The notes beneath the pieces are model-generated. The model did no database searches. It was not told the DNA's origin and saw only the letters and a list, made by a program, of their open reading frames with translations. Positions 7,801 to 15,514 of a stretch of DNA of 63,870 nt are shown one piece after another. The DNA comes from Ruminococcaceae bacterium UBA2854 (lineage in GTDB: Bacteria > Bacillota > Clostridia > Oscillospirales > Acutalibacteraceae), in contig DEFK01000020.1 of NCBI GenBank assembly GCA_002350765.1, forward strand, positions 1 to 63,870. Direction: 5' to 3'. Numbering within the stretch: the first letter of the stretch is position 1; each line of letters begins with the position of its first letter. Made by a program: the position numbers and the translations under genes.

Positions 7801-8827
7801 AGCCGATTTGCTTCATCCAGTCCACAAAAGCGTTAAAGTCCTTTTCACTCGCCGCGGCTTCCTTTACGCTCGCGGGTACTTTTATTCCCGCCTGCTCAGC
7901 CATCGGCGCTAAAGTGCTGTTTAACGTTGAGAAGGTGTCATTAAGTGTAGCGTAGGTTTCGGGAAGCTTTGCCTTTTCGTAGGCTTTTTTCTCACCCTCC
8001 AAGGCGGCTTTCTGCGCCTTTAAGCTGGTGAGGGTTGACTCGTAGGCGGCTTTAGACGCCTGGACGTTGTTAATCTTTACCGAAGCGTCGGAGAGCTTAT
8101 TATTAGTATCGCTCTGTTTTGACGCCAAGGTGCTCTTACTGCTTTTCAGCTTATTTTTTCCGCTAATGAGCTTGGATTTTGACGAGCTGATTTTATCCTT
8201 GGCTTCCGAAAGCTTATCGTTGGTGTAGGTTAAGATTTTATTATTGACCTTATCTATTTTCTTCTGATTAAGTCTGATTTCGATACTGTCCTCGATAAGT
8301 CCGCTCGCGGATACGCTCGCGACTCCCGACTGCCTTTCCATATACGGTTTAACTGTTTTTTCCGTAAAGTCGGAAATCTCCTTAATATCCATCCCCTTAT
8401 AGTTTACGTTAGCGTATAATGTAGCTACCATATCCATATTAAGCTCGAGGATATTCGGCGAACCGCAGCCCTCGGGCAGGCTCATTGTATTTACTGTTTT
8501 CGATACACGCACTAACGCGGAGTTCATATCGGTATTATCTACGAAGGTCAAAAGCACAAGGCTGTAGTTATTCGACGAGGTGCTTTTTACCTTTTCAACC
8601 CCGTTGACTGTACCGAGAGCGTTCTCCATAGGCTCGGTAATATCCTTTTCGACCTTCTCGGAGGAAGCGCCGATTTCGGTTGTAATAACCGCGAGATAAG
8701 GAAGCTCAAGGTTCGGAAGCAAGTCCGTTCGCATCGAACCCAGACTTACAAATCCGACAACCAGTACCATTATAATAGCGACTATCATAAAATACGGTTT
8801 TTTAACGAAAAATTTTGTCATATACAA
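4898..8827 (-). CDS. RND (HAE1-type) efflux transporter with coiled-coil insert
   Basis: A 1,309-residue inner-membrane exporter of the RND superfamily. Visible landmarks are an N-terminal membrane helix (about 9-30), the porter-domain motif with EPMENALGTVNGVEKV, the TM4 motif GMLVDNSVVVMENIFR that carries the proton-relay aspartate, and a second half that repeats the fold, ending with VVNNGIVFVDYAN and a final membrane block. Usual RND pumps have 1,020-1,060 residues; the extra ~285 residues (about 195-480) are a Lys/Ser/Ala-rich coiled coil inserted in the first extracellular loop. No membrane-fusion or outer-membrane partner gene is near, as expected for a one-membrane cell. Substrate unknown. 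A promoter lies at 8867-8895. Confidence 0.9.
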   Translation of the reverse strand: MYMTKFFVKKPYFMIVAIIMVLVVGFVSLGSMRTDLLPNLELPYLAVITTEIGASSEKVEKDITEPMENALGTVNGVEKVKSTSSNNYSLVLLTFVDNTDMNSALVRVSKTVNTMSLPEGCGSPNILELNMDMVATLYANVNYKGMDIKEISDFTEKTVKPYMERQSGVASVSASGLIEDSIEIRLNQKKIDKVNNKILTYTNDKLSEAKDKISSSKSKLISGKNKLKSSKSTLASKQSDTNNKLSDASVKINNVQASKAAYESTLTSLKAQKAALEGEKKAYEKAKLPETYATLNDTFSTLNSTLAPMAEQAGIKVPASVKEAAASEKDFNAFVDWMKQIGYGDKVSMLKYKDIKSVYTVVEIRIPQIDTELSNLEIEIKVQQAIVDKFNKKAKGLDSQQSKLNSAGLSAAAGFGAGSAGITSAERTLNDADKQLKEAEKKLDASIKAAKKNANLDALLTLDTLSKIINAQNFSMPAGYVKDKKSRQWLIEINENFKNKKQLKNLVLTKISGVGKIRMSDVADVVVVDNLGDAYSKVNGKDAVLLSVYKAGNANTSEVAGNIQNAFKELEEKYKGLSFTVIMNQGEYIARIINTVLSSILFGAILAIIVLALFLKSVKPTFVVAFSIPFSVLFALIIMYFTGININVMSLAGLCISIGMLVDNSVVVMENIFRLRQKGIPAPRAAVQGTKQVAAPIVASTATTICVFLPMVYTTGMVAQLMIPFAFTISYALAASLIVALTVVPTLGSIILKKTKDRKHNWFDKLKNLYGKSLGFSLRHKYIPIIVSVLLLGICIFQMFGTGMTMIDSSESNQISATLQLDNDVTKKKAFKTADKVLDAIMKVKGVSKVSALDGNTGLMTSIMGSSVSEDFSMFSFSILTDDNIKTTEEYKRIRKEIEKNTKNIKCKEFTVSSSAMSSMSTLMNSGVTVDIYGDDQDELIKISEDVMKMMKDVKGIKTADNGITESDRTIRLHIDRNKAAEYGLTVAQIFQQIAVKAKDEQKAITMKLDEKDVDVNVVKKSGKLSYENLMDTKIETTLKNKSGKTVKKSYKLSKFATSKDAQSMSSITRENQRTYLEVTSEIEDDANAELLSREVQKKLDKYKAPAGYSVEIAGSSIQVNDMVKQMGQAVLLGFLLIYLIMVAQFQSFLSPFIIIFTVPLAFTGGMIGLGLFGMTISAMSIMGFMILMGTVVNNGIVFVDYANKLRIKGVEKRRALIETGRTRMRPILMTALTTILSMSVMVFSQDAGNSMQRSMAVVVSVGLLYSTLMTLYVVPVLYDILYRKKPKVIDVGDDLEDEPDEVADFVEE

Positions 8828-8866
8828 ACCTTCTTTGCGGAAAAAATAGCCAATTAATCACTTTGA

Positions 8867-8895
8867 ATTATAACATAATGATTATTTTTAGTCAA
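8867..8895 (-). promoter_or_regulatory. Sigma-A promoter of RND gene
   Basis: On the minus strand, TTGACT (8895-8890) and a perfect TATAAT (8872-8867) are separated by 17 nt, about 40 nt from the RND start codon. Confidence 0.8.
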
Positions 8896-8962
8896 AAGAA
8901 AAATAGCGAAAATTGACAAATTAAGTATTATGTTTATGAATATAAATAATTTAGTTTTATAA

Positions 8963-9041
8963 CCTGTTCGATTCCCATCACCCGCATAACGAAAAAACAG
9001 ACACCGTTCAGGTGTCTGTTTTTATCGTGGAGCGGATGATG
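8963..9041. repeat. 79-bp copy of tRNA 3' end plus terminator
   Basis: Matches 9148-9226 with two mismatches at a 185-bp offset. Read on the minus strand it holds the last bases of the tRNA-Gly gene with CCA, the terminator hairpin, and an inverted copy of a tRNA T-arm. The rest of the tRNA is missing, so this is a remnant. The 8828-9212 interval has no protein gene. Confidence 0.85.
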
Positions 9042-9117
9042 TATATTCATCAAAATACGAACATCTCGCCCGTTGGGTTCACATTTAGTGGAAACGTTTC
9101 ATCTGCGCGGCGGGCTA

Positions 9118-9140
9118 AAAACAGTCCGCGGGACTGTTTT
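9118..9140. terminator. Hairpin between the two tRNA-end copies
   Basis: AAAACAGTCC (9118-9127), loop GCG, GGACTGTTTT (9131-9140): a 10-bp perfect stem with A- and T-rich flanks. It could terminate in either direction and may belong to a lost tRNA gene. Confidence 0.5.
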
Positions 9141-9147
9141 CTTACGC

Positions 9148-9226
9148 CCTGTTCGATTCCCATCACCCTCATAACGAAAAAACAGACACCATTCAGGTGT
9201 CTGTTTTTATCGTGGAGCGGATGATG
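9148..9226. repeat. 79-bp repeat overlapping tRNA-Gly 3' end
   Basis: Second copy of the 8963-9041 repeat; it includes the 3' end of the intact tRNA-Gly and its terminator. The copy is also internally palindromic: 9150-9190 is an imperfect inverted match of 9196-9236. Confidence 0.85.
9179..9207 (-). terminator. Intrinsic terminator of tRNA-Gly
   Basis: A 12-bp stem (9179-9190 with 9196-9207), 5-nt loop and T-run on the minus strand, just downstream of the tRNA. A near-identical hairpin is at 8994-9022. Confidence 0.85.
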
Positions 9227-9286
9227 GGAATCGAACCCACACGATCAGCTTGGAAGGCTGAAGTTCTACCACTAAACTACATCCGC
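9213..9286 (-). tRNA. tRNA-Gly (anticodon UCC)
   Basis: On the minus strand a full cloverleaf is seen: acceptor GCGGATG pairing with CATCCGC, a D-arm, the anticodon stem CAGC/GCTG around loop CTTCCAA (anticodon TCC, reading GGA/GGG), the T-loop GGTTCGATTCC, and an encoded CCA (9213-9215). The discriminator base is U. It is followed by a strong terminator and preceded by a consensus promoter at 9304-9332. Confidence 0.97.
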
Positions 9287-9303
9287 TTATTTGCAACGGT
9301 GTT

Positions 9304-9332
9304 ATTATATCAAATTTCTATATGTTTGTCAA
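9304..9332 (-). promoter_or_regulatory. Consensus promoter of tRNA-Gly
   Basis: Minus strand: perfect TTGACA (9332-9327), 17-nt spacer, perfect TATAAT (9309-9304), about 18 nt upstream of the mature tRNA 5' end. Confidence 0.9.
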
Positions 9333-9440
9333 TGAAAAAATTAAAAAAATACCACCTTCACTTTGTCTATTTTATATATTGACTTTAATATCCCGTTATA
9401 TTAAAATATACTTTGCAATTAATTTGAAAGGCAGATATTT

Positions 9441-10436
9441 ATGAAAAAATCTATATGCGTAGCTTTATGCTGTACTATACTGCTCGGGGTTTTCGCGTTA
9501 CTTCCCGCGGGCGTTTCAGCTAAAGCTAAACCCAGGCTCAGCAAGACGAGCTTGAGTATTATGAGAACAAAAACCTATACGTTAAAACTAAAGAACGCTA
9601 AAGCTAATAAAATTAAATGGGCTTCCTCCAAGAAATCGGTAGCCGCCGTATCAGGCGGAAAGATAACCGCTCTTAAAATCGGAAAAGCTAGAATCGTAGC
9701 AAAATACAACGGCAAAAAGTATTATTGTAAGGTTAATGTAAAGCCGAGAGTAACGGCTTTCGGAAAGGTATTCAACGTCTACACCAACGACACTATAAAG
9801 CTGGTGTTAAAAAACAAGAAAAACAGCAGTTACAACGCTAAATCATGGACATCCTCGAATTCTAAAATCGCCTCTATCTCCTCCAAGGGCGTTGTAAGCG
9901 GCAAAAAGGAAGGAACGATTACAATTACCGCCACCAATAATTACGGCGATAAAATCAAGGGAACCGTAAAGGTTTTAAACCCGTATAAAACCCTAAAGGA
10001 TTATATTAAGAATAACGGAAAGCGTGATAAAGAGGGCAACACCTACATCGCCTACGGTTCGGATAAATACTCGTTCTTTATAACCTATAACTCAAAAACG
10101 GACGAGTTCGAGTTCCAGGGCGACTACGACGGCGACAGCGGAAATTTTGAGGCTATAATGTATATGAACGCTTCGGGTTCCGATACGCAGTACATAGAAT
10201 CCTACTATCTTTCCGACGATAGATTGTACTCTTATAACACAAAATCACAATTAAACGCTTCCACGTTTACGTCTAAGACAAAGCTCGATTTCATCTTCCT
10301 TTCGGGCAATATCAGCGAGGCTAAAGCGTCCGAATACAGCAACGTAATGCTTCAGGACTCTTTCTCGGGATGGAAATATATGCTCAACGATAAGCTTAAA
10401 ATGGGACTATCGGCTTTAGGTTTTTCCAGCTATTGA
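9441..10436 (+). CDS. Secreted protein with two bacterial Ig-like domains
   Basis: A 331-residue exported protein. Residues 1-27 are a signal peptide with likely cleavage after VSA. Two BIG2-type Ig-like domains follow (about 30-100 and 105-178), each with the typical KWASSKKSVAAVSGGKITALKIGKARI or SWTSSNSKIASISSKGVVSGKKEGTITI pattern. The C-terminal 150 residues form a separate acidic and aromatic domain with the segment FEFQGDYDGDSGNFEAIMYM; I do not recognise it. No anchor motif is visible, so it may be secreted or wall-associated by charge. It stands alone, with AAAGGCAG as ribosome site, and is closed by the terminator at 10456-10485. Confidence 0.85.
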   Translation: MKKSICVALCCTILLGVFALLPAGVSAKAKPRLSKTSLSIMRTKTYTLKLKNAKANKIKWASSKKSVAAVSGGKITALKIGKARIVAKYNGKKYYCKVNVKPRVTAFGKVFNVYTNDTIKLVLKNKKNSSYNAKSWTSSNSKIASISSKGVVSGKKEGTITITATNNYGDKIKGTVKVLNPYKTLKDYIKNNGKRDKEGNTYIAYGSDKYSFFITYNSKTDEFEFQGDYDGDSGNFEAIMYMNASGSDTQYIESYYLSDDRLYSYNTKSQLNASTFTSKTKLDFIFLSGNISEAKASEYSNVMLQDSFSGWKYMLNDKLKMGLSALGFSSY

Positions 10437-10455
10437 TTTAAACGGCAAAAATTTT

Positions 10456-10485
10456 GGTCGGCTCTTAATTGAGCCGACCGTTTTT
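10456..10485. terminator. Bidirectional terminator
   Basis: GGTCGGCTC (10456-10464), loop TTAATT, GAGCCGACC (10471-10479), then GTTTTT. It lies between the convergent Ig-like and Clp ATPase genes, with an A-run on the left side to serve the minus strand. Confidence 0.9.
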
Positions 10486-10505
10486 ATGCGATAAATTTAA
10501 CTTAT

Positions 10506-12845
10506 TCAGATTATTTCGAGCTTTACTTCGTCGTTGTCTACGAATACATTAACAGCGGCGATTTCGCCGTCACGATGAGCGATAATCTCGTTCGTGATTT
10601 TATCCTCGACATTCTTTCTTATAAAGTTGCGTAAATCTCTCGCGCCGCTTGTACCGCTCGACGCCTTATCGGCGACAAACTCACAAACATTCTCGTTGTA
10701 GCTGAATTTAATTCCTTTTTCGGCGAGAGGCTCTCTGTACTCATCGAGCATAAGTCCCGCGATCGCTTTATAATCATCCATATTAAGGCTTCTGAATACG
10801 AGCACTTCGTCAACACGGGCGATAAACTCGGGACGTAAAAACTCCCTGAGCCCCTTAATGGCGCGCTCGCGAATCATATCGCCCTCCTGCTTACCGAAGC
10901 CTAAAGCGTTCTCACGCTTTTCGGAACCCGCGTTAGAGGTCATTACGATAACCGTATTCTCGAAGTTTACGGTTCTTCCCTGGGCGTCGGTTACTCTGCC
11001 CTCGTCGAGGATCTGGAGCAGGATATTCAGCACATCGGGATGGGCTTTTTCAATCTCGTCGAAAAGAAGTACCGAATAAGGACGGCGGCGGACTTTCTCC
11101 GTAACCTGTCCCGCTTCGTCATAGCCGACATATCCCGGAGGCGAACCGATGATTTTAGACACCGAATGCTTCTCCATAAACTCTGACATATCGAGTCTGA
11201 TTAAGGTTTCGGGAGTATCGAAAAGCTGCTGTGAGAGCACCTTAACGAGCTCGGTTTTACCCACACCCGTAGGACCTACGAAGATAAATGACGCTGGACG
11301 TCTTCTCGGAGAAATCTGAACGCGGCTTCTTCTTATAGCGGCTGAGAGCGCTTCAACAGCCTCGTCCTGACCGATAATCTTTTTCTTGAGCTCGCCCTCT
11401 AAATCAGCGAGCTTACTTAATTCGTTTTCGCGGATACGGCTCGACGGAATACCTGTCCAAAGCTCGATTACCTTGGCGATATCCTCCTCGGTAACGGGAG
11501 AGTTAACCTTTTCCATATCAATCTCCGAAAGCTCCTTATCGGTTCGGGCGATTTTAGATCGGACATCGGCTAATCTCTCGTAGTTAACCTCTTCCTCAGC
11601 CTCGATTTCAGCCATCTCGGCGCTAAGGCGTTTTTTACTCATCATAAGGCGGTCGTATTTTTCCATCTCCTTATTTCTTAAAGCGGCGCAGGCGCAGCTT
11701 TCGTCGAGAAGGTCGATAGCCTTATCGGGTAAAAATCTATCGTTAATATATCTTTCGGAAAGCACAACCGTCTTTCTTACGATATCGTCGTCAACACGTA
11801 CTCTGTGGTGAGCTTCGTAGTAGCCCTTAACGCCGTTGATAACCTCGATAGTATCGGCGACGGACGGCTCCCCTACCTTAACGGGCTGGAAACGTCTTTC
11901 GAGCGCGCTGTCCTTTTCTATATGCTTTCTGTACTCGTTAAAGGTTGTCGCGCCGATAACCTGAACCTCGCCTCTAGAGAGCGCGGGCTTTAAGATATTG
12001 GCGGCGTTCATAGTGCCCTCGCTGCTGTCACCCGCTCCTACAAGGTTATGTACCTCGTCAATAAAGAGTATAATATTTCCCGCTTCCTTAATCTCCTGGG
12101 TAAGCCCTTTAATACGGCTTTCGAACTGACCTCTGAACTGTGTACCCGCTACGAGCGAGGTTAAATCGAGAAGGTAGATTTCCTTATCAACAAGTCTCAG
12201 TGGTACATTTCCCGAAGCGATTCTAATCGCTAAGCCCTCGGCGATAGCGGTTTTACCAACGCCTGGTTCACCGATTAAGCAGGGGTTATTCTTGGTACGG
12301 CGGGATAAAATCTGGATAACTCTCTCGATTTCCTTATCCCTGCCGACGATATTGTCAATTCTGCCCTCCTTAGCCTTTTCCGTGAGATTCTCACAGTAGA
12401 GGTTAAGGTGCTTTCTTTTTTTATCGAGCTTACGGTTCTTTCTTCTTTCCTTACGCTCCTTATCCTTATCAGCGCCATTTTTCTGCGTATCGGCGTTGCC
12501 GTTAAAGAGGTTGTTAAAGAACGGGAAGGTAGGCGCTCCGCCTGGGGTAAAATCGCCGTTATCCTCGCTTTGCTCCTGGAACTCCTCCATCTGCTCGGCG
12601 AGATTATCTACGTTCATACTCTCCATAAGGTTCTTCATACCGTCCTCGCTCATCAAGGAATCCATCTGGTCCTGGACGGTCTCCAGATCCTCGTCGGAAA
12701 GTCCCATTTTGCTTATTAAGTCCTCTACGGGTTTAATACCCATTTCCTTGGCGCAGGTAAGGCAATAGCCCTGTGTCGGCGCCTCGCCCGTATTGTTGGA
12801 TACAAATACAACAGCGGGTCTTTTTCCACATTTACTGCAAGTCAT
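10506..12845 (-). CDS. Clp ATPase, ClpE-like with N-terminal zinc finger
   Basis: A 779-residue Hsp100 unfoldase that feeds ClpP or acts as a disaggregase. The N-terminus has a four-Cys zinc finger (CSKC at 3-6 and CLTC at about 28-31), a mark of ClpE-type and not of ClpC N-domains. A Gly/Asn-rich linker follows. AAA module 1 has Walker A GEPGVGKT (about 192-199) and Walker B FIDEVHNL; a middle coiled coil lies around 400-460; AAA module 2 has GPTGVGKT (about 525-532) and LLFDEIEKAHPDV. The LGFG tripeptide-type loop after NALGFGKQ fits ClpP docking. It is upstream-coupled to none and followed by the terminator at 10456. No clpP is in the window. Expected role: stress proteolysis. Confidence 0.93.
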   Translation of the reverse strand: MTCSKCGKRPAVVFVSNNTGEAPTQGYCLTCAKEMGIKPVEDLISKMGLSDEDLETVQDQMDSLMSEDGMKNLMESMNVDNLAEQMEEFQEQSEDNGDFTPGGAPTFPFFNNLFNGNADTQKNGADKDKERKERRKNRKLDKKRKHLNLYCENLTEKAKEGRIDNIVGRDKEIERVIQILSRRTKNNPCLIGEPGVGKTAIAEGLAIRIASGNVPLRLVDKEIYLLDLTSLVAGTQFRGQFESRIKGLTQEIKEAGNIILFIDEVHNLVGAGDSSEGTMNAANILKPALSRGEVQVIGATTFNEYRKHIEKDSALERRFQPVKVGEPSVADTIEVINGVKGYYEAHHRVRVDDDIVRKTVVLSERYINDRFLPDKAIDLLDESCACAALRNKEMEKYDRLMMSKKRLSAEMAEIEAEEEVNYERLADVRSKIARTDKELSEIDMEKVNSPVTEEDIAKVIELWTGIPSSRIRENELSKLADLEGELKKKIIGQDEAVEALSAAIRRSRVQISPRRRPASFIFVGPTGVGKTELVKVLSQQLFDTPETLIRLDMSEFMEKHSVSKIIGSPPGYVGYDEAGQVTEKVRRRPYSVLLFDEIEKAHPDVLNILLQILDEGRVTDAQGRTVNFENTVIVMTSNAGSEKRENALGFGKQEGDMIRERAIKGLREFLRPEFIARVDEVLVFRSLNMDDYKAIAGLMLDEYREPLAEKGIKFSYNENVCEFVADKASSGTSGARDLRNFIRKNVEDKITNEIIAHRDGEIAAVNVFVDNDEVKLEII

Positions 12846-12848
12846 AAA

Positions 12849-13442
12849 TTACTCCTTTGTTTCCGTTTCCGTAGCGGAATCGGCATTTTTTAATAACGAT
12901 TTATATATCATAAAATACTTAATTAACGCGAAAATCATAATTGCGCAGGTAATCGACAGAAGCGTTACGGACAGCACGGGGTTCTCGTAATTAAACGCCG
13001 CCTTAAGAAAGACTATAAGGCAAACCGAAACGTAGAACACAAATGTGCCCGCTTTTCCGTACCACTTAGCCGCGGGAGGATTTATCCCCGTTTTCATTAG
13101 ACGCGAGCCGCCTATAATCATAACGACATCCTTCAGGATAAGTATAATCATAACGGGTAAAACTATCGGCGTAAAAATCGTAATACACACCATAATAGCG
13201 ATCAGCGTCAGCTTATCCGCAATAGGATCGAGCATCTTTCCGAGTTCTGTAACCTGGTTAAAGGTACGCGCGACAAATCCGTCGCAGGCGTCCGTTAATC
13301 CCGAAATTATCAACGCCGCCGCCGCTAAAACATAATTCTCTTTAAGAAAAAAGTATACAAACGGCACTATTAATACAATTCTGAAAATCGAGAGAATATT
13401 CGGAATTGTTAAAATATCCTTCGCTTTAACATCCTTAAACAT
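12849..13442 (-). CDS. pgsA: CDP-diacylglycerol-glycerol-3-phosphate 3-phosphatidyltransferase
   Basis: A 197-residue integral membrane enzyme that makes phosphatidylglycerophosphate from CDP-diacylglycerol and glycerol 3-phosphate, the committed step to phosphatidylglycerol. The CDP-alcohol phosphotransferase signature is complete: DACDGFVARTFNQVTELGKMLDPIADK (about residues 46-72) matches D-G-x2-A-R-x8-G-x3-D-x3-D. About five membrane helices are visible. The first 16 residues carry the usual DILTIPNILSIFRI entry. It lies 18 nt downstream of cvpA and just upstream of the Clp ATPase gene, all on the minus strand, so they may share a transcript. Length is normal for PgsA. Confidence 0.93.
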   Translation of the reverse strand: MFKDVKAKDILTIPNILSIFRIVLIVPFVYFFLKENYVLAAAALIISGLTDACDGFVARTFNQVTELGKMLDPIADKLTLIAIMVCITIFTPIVLPVMIILILKDVVMIIGGSRLMKTGINPPAAKWYGKAGTFVFYVSVCLIVFLKAAFNYENPVLSVTLLSITCAIMIFALIKYFMIYKSLLKNADSATETETKE

Positions 13443-13460
13443 AAAACCTACCTCATCTGA

Positions 13461-14231
13461 CTAAGACTGAACCTCGGACGCGCCTGTAGCGACCGCCTGT
13501 CCCGCGGAATTAACAACATCATTACCGAAGCCTATAAAGCCCGCGACAGTATTTAGAATATCGCTGTAATATACCGCGGAGAAAATAACCGATTGCGAAA
13601 TCATTTCGGCGGGAATAAACGGATCCTGCGAGAATACAAATATAATCTTACATACCATTATACCGACGAAACAGATTATTACCGCTTCCAGTAAGCCCAA
13701 TACTCCGCCTAAAAGCCTGTTTAAAAATCCGACAATCGGAAGCTCGAATAAGCCCTCGGCTTTACGCGCTATCAGCTTAAATATTATTAAAAACAGAATA
13801 AACAGAATTATAATAAACACTACGCTTAAAATGGAAACCATAACGGGCTTCAGCGCCGTATCGACAGCCTGAGCTACTTCCGTATTGGAATTGCTCACGG
13901 CTGAGGTCGCCGATTCGGAGAGCGATTCTGTTTTTATTCCGAGCATATTTAAAAAGTTAACCACAAATTCGGGAAGTCCGTCTATCGCTTCGTGGATAAC
14001 GGTTGAGGCTGAAGCCGTAGAGTCAGCCATAGAATCCGTTACGCTGTTTGTCACGCTCGGCGAAATTACCGATGAATAAACCAGATTCGCTAAAAGCCCC
14101 GCTCCGAGATACGAAAACAAAGCCGCCGCCGCTAAGCTTAAAAGGTTTAACAGCGTTCTCGCTATACCTCTTGTGAATCCGATTATAACCAGTATTAAAA
14201 CAATTCCTAAAATTACTAAATCAAGTATCAT
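13461..14231 (-). CDS. CvpA family membrane protein
   Basis: A 256-residue membrane protein of the CvpA/colicin V production family. The N-terminus ILDLVILGIVLILVIIGFTRGIARTLLNL is the typical first helix plus the Gly-Phe-xx-Gly turn. Further helices lie near residues 30-50, 130-155 and 175-200, the last two around the conserved NRLLGGVLGLLEAVI. A hydrophilic Ser/Thr/Ala-rich loop (about 65-125) is longer than usual. In other bacteria CvpA proteins affect envelope stress and secretion, but the mechanism is not settled. It lies between the DUF5711-type gene and pgsA with short gaps. Confidence 0.85.
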   Translation of the reverse strand: MILDLVILGIVLILVIIGFTRGIARTLLNLLSLAAAALFSYLGAGLLANLVYSSVISPSVTNSVTDSMADSTASASTVIHEAIDGLPEFVVNFLNMLGIKTESLSESATSAVSNSNTEVAQAVDTALKPVMVSILSVVFIIILFILFLIIFKLIARKAEGLFELPIVGFLNRLLGGVLGLLEAVIICFVGIMVCKIIFVFSQDPFIPAEMISQSVIFSAVYYSDILNTVAGFIGFGNDVVNSAGQAVATGASEVQS

Positions 14232-14241
14232 TTTTACCTCG

Positions 14242-15504
14242 TTACTTAAACTGAACTATTCTTCTTATCTCGTTTATTCCGAGAATATACGCTTCGTCGG
14301 CATTACCGAGCCTCAGCGCTTTAGCGCCGTTGCCCGCGGAAGCCTTGCCGATTTTATTTCCGTCCGTATCGAACAGATAACCGACATCCGAATCCAGCAC
14401 GGCTATACGGTTTTTATAAAGGCTTATCGACTCTATCGCGAGATTTGTATCGTTAACCTTTAAGACCTCGCCCGCGCTGTTGATATACTCAATCGAACAG
14501 GTTCGTCCGTCACCGCTTCGCGAAAGCGCGAGTACGAAAGTATTGGTATCGGTATTTATATCGTACGCCGTAAGCTGCATATTGCTGTAGTCAATCTGCT
14601 TCAGCGCGGCAGCCCCGATATCCAGCGTATAAGACGCGTTTGAGCCTACCATACAAACGGTATTGGAATTAAAATATTCAACGCTGTAGATAGTATTTTC
14701 CTCCAAGCTGTGAGTAGCTACGGGTTTTTCCTGAGAAAAGTCGAGCACATACGCTATTCCGAGCAGGCTTCCGTTATCGCCCGTTACTCCGCAGGCTACA
14801 CAGCCTGTTCCGTTAGCGTTAAGCGCGACTGAATTTATGTAATAATCCGAGAAAGAATAGCTGTAAATCTTTTCGTTATTGTTGTTGAAAACGTGAATTT
14901 TCGAGAGATAACCGTCCGTCTGGGTGACAACGCAGTAGTAACCCTTATCGTTAATATCGGCGGTTAAAACGTAGTAATCGGTATCCTTAGCCTTATTCAG
15001 CTTTTCCTTGGTTCCCGTTACAAAGCCGTTGCCGCCGAGATTGTAAATCAGCACATTCTCCCCCGCCGTACACAAAATAGGGTTAGCGAAGCCGTGCTGG
15101 TTATAGCCTATCTCATTACCCGACGAGCTTAAAGCGGCGAACGAGGTATCGGAAACGTACATAACGTCGCCGTCGCTTTGGAAATTACCGCTGTTAATCG
15201 TTGAGCCGATTATTGAAACGGGATAACCCTCGTCGCTTGAGCCGAGCAAGTCGTACTTAAACCAATGCGATACTTTATCGGGCGAGAACGCGTCGCGGTT
15301 AGCTACCGCGAAAACTACCAAGCCCAGCGCTAAAATAATAGCTACTACAATTAATATCCGCTTAACGGCTTCCTTGGAAATCTCGGGTTGTTTGTCGTTA
15401 TATTCATCGAGCGGAACGTCCTCGTAGCTCATTACGCTTCTTTGATTCTTTTTTCTTTTCTCAACATTACGGACGCTGTATCGTCCGCCAAATAATTTTT
15501 TCAT
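14242..15504 (-). CDS. DUF5711-type membrane-anchored beta-propeller-like protein
   Basis: A 420-residue protein with a short cytoplasmic basic N-terminus (KRKKNQRS, residues 12-21), one membrane helix (about 50-66) and a large extracytoplasmic part of about 350 residues. That part is built of repeated beta strands with patterns such as DVMYVSDTSFAALSSSGNEIGYN and NRIAVLDSDVGYLFDTDGNKIG, consistent with a WD/PQQ-like propeller and with the DUF5711 family of Clostridia. It is encoded directly between truA and cvpA. Function unknown; a cell-wall or division-site sensor is only a guess. Confidence 0.7.
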   Translation of the reverse strand: MKKLFGGRYSVRNVEKRKKNQRSVMSYEDVPLDEYNDKQPEISKEAVKRILIVVAIILALGLVVFAVANRDAFSPDKVSHWFKYDLLGSSDEGYPVSIIGSTINSGNFQSDGDVMYVSDTSFAALSSSGNEIGYNQHGFANPILCTAGENVLIYNLGGNGFVTGTKEKLNKAKDTDYYVLTADINDKGYYCVVTQTDGYLSKIHVFNNNNEKIYSYSFSDYYINSVALNANGTGCVACGVTGDNGSLLGIAYVLDFSQEKPVATHSLEENTIYSVEYFNSNTVCMVGSNASYTLDIGAAALKQIDYSNMQLTAYDINTDTNTFVLALSRSGDGRTCSIEYINSAGEVLKVNDTNLAIESISLYKNRIAVLDSDVGYLFDTDGNKIGKASAGNGAKALRLGNADEAYILGINEIRRIVQFK

Positions 15505-15514
15505 AACTTCTCCG

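Noticed and set aside
8963..9041. A second tRNA-Gly gene
   Set aside because: Only the 3' end and terminator are present; no anticodon arm or D-arm follows.
9012..9382. Two overlapping plus-strand reading frames that both begin MSVFIVERMM
   Set aside because: They are products of the tRNA-end/terminator repeat and run antisense through the tRNA-Gly gene. No ribosome site.
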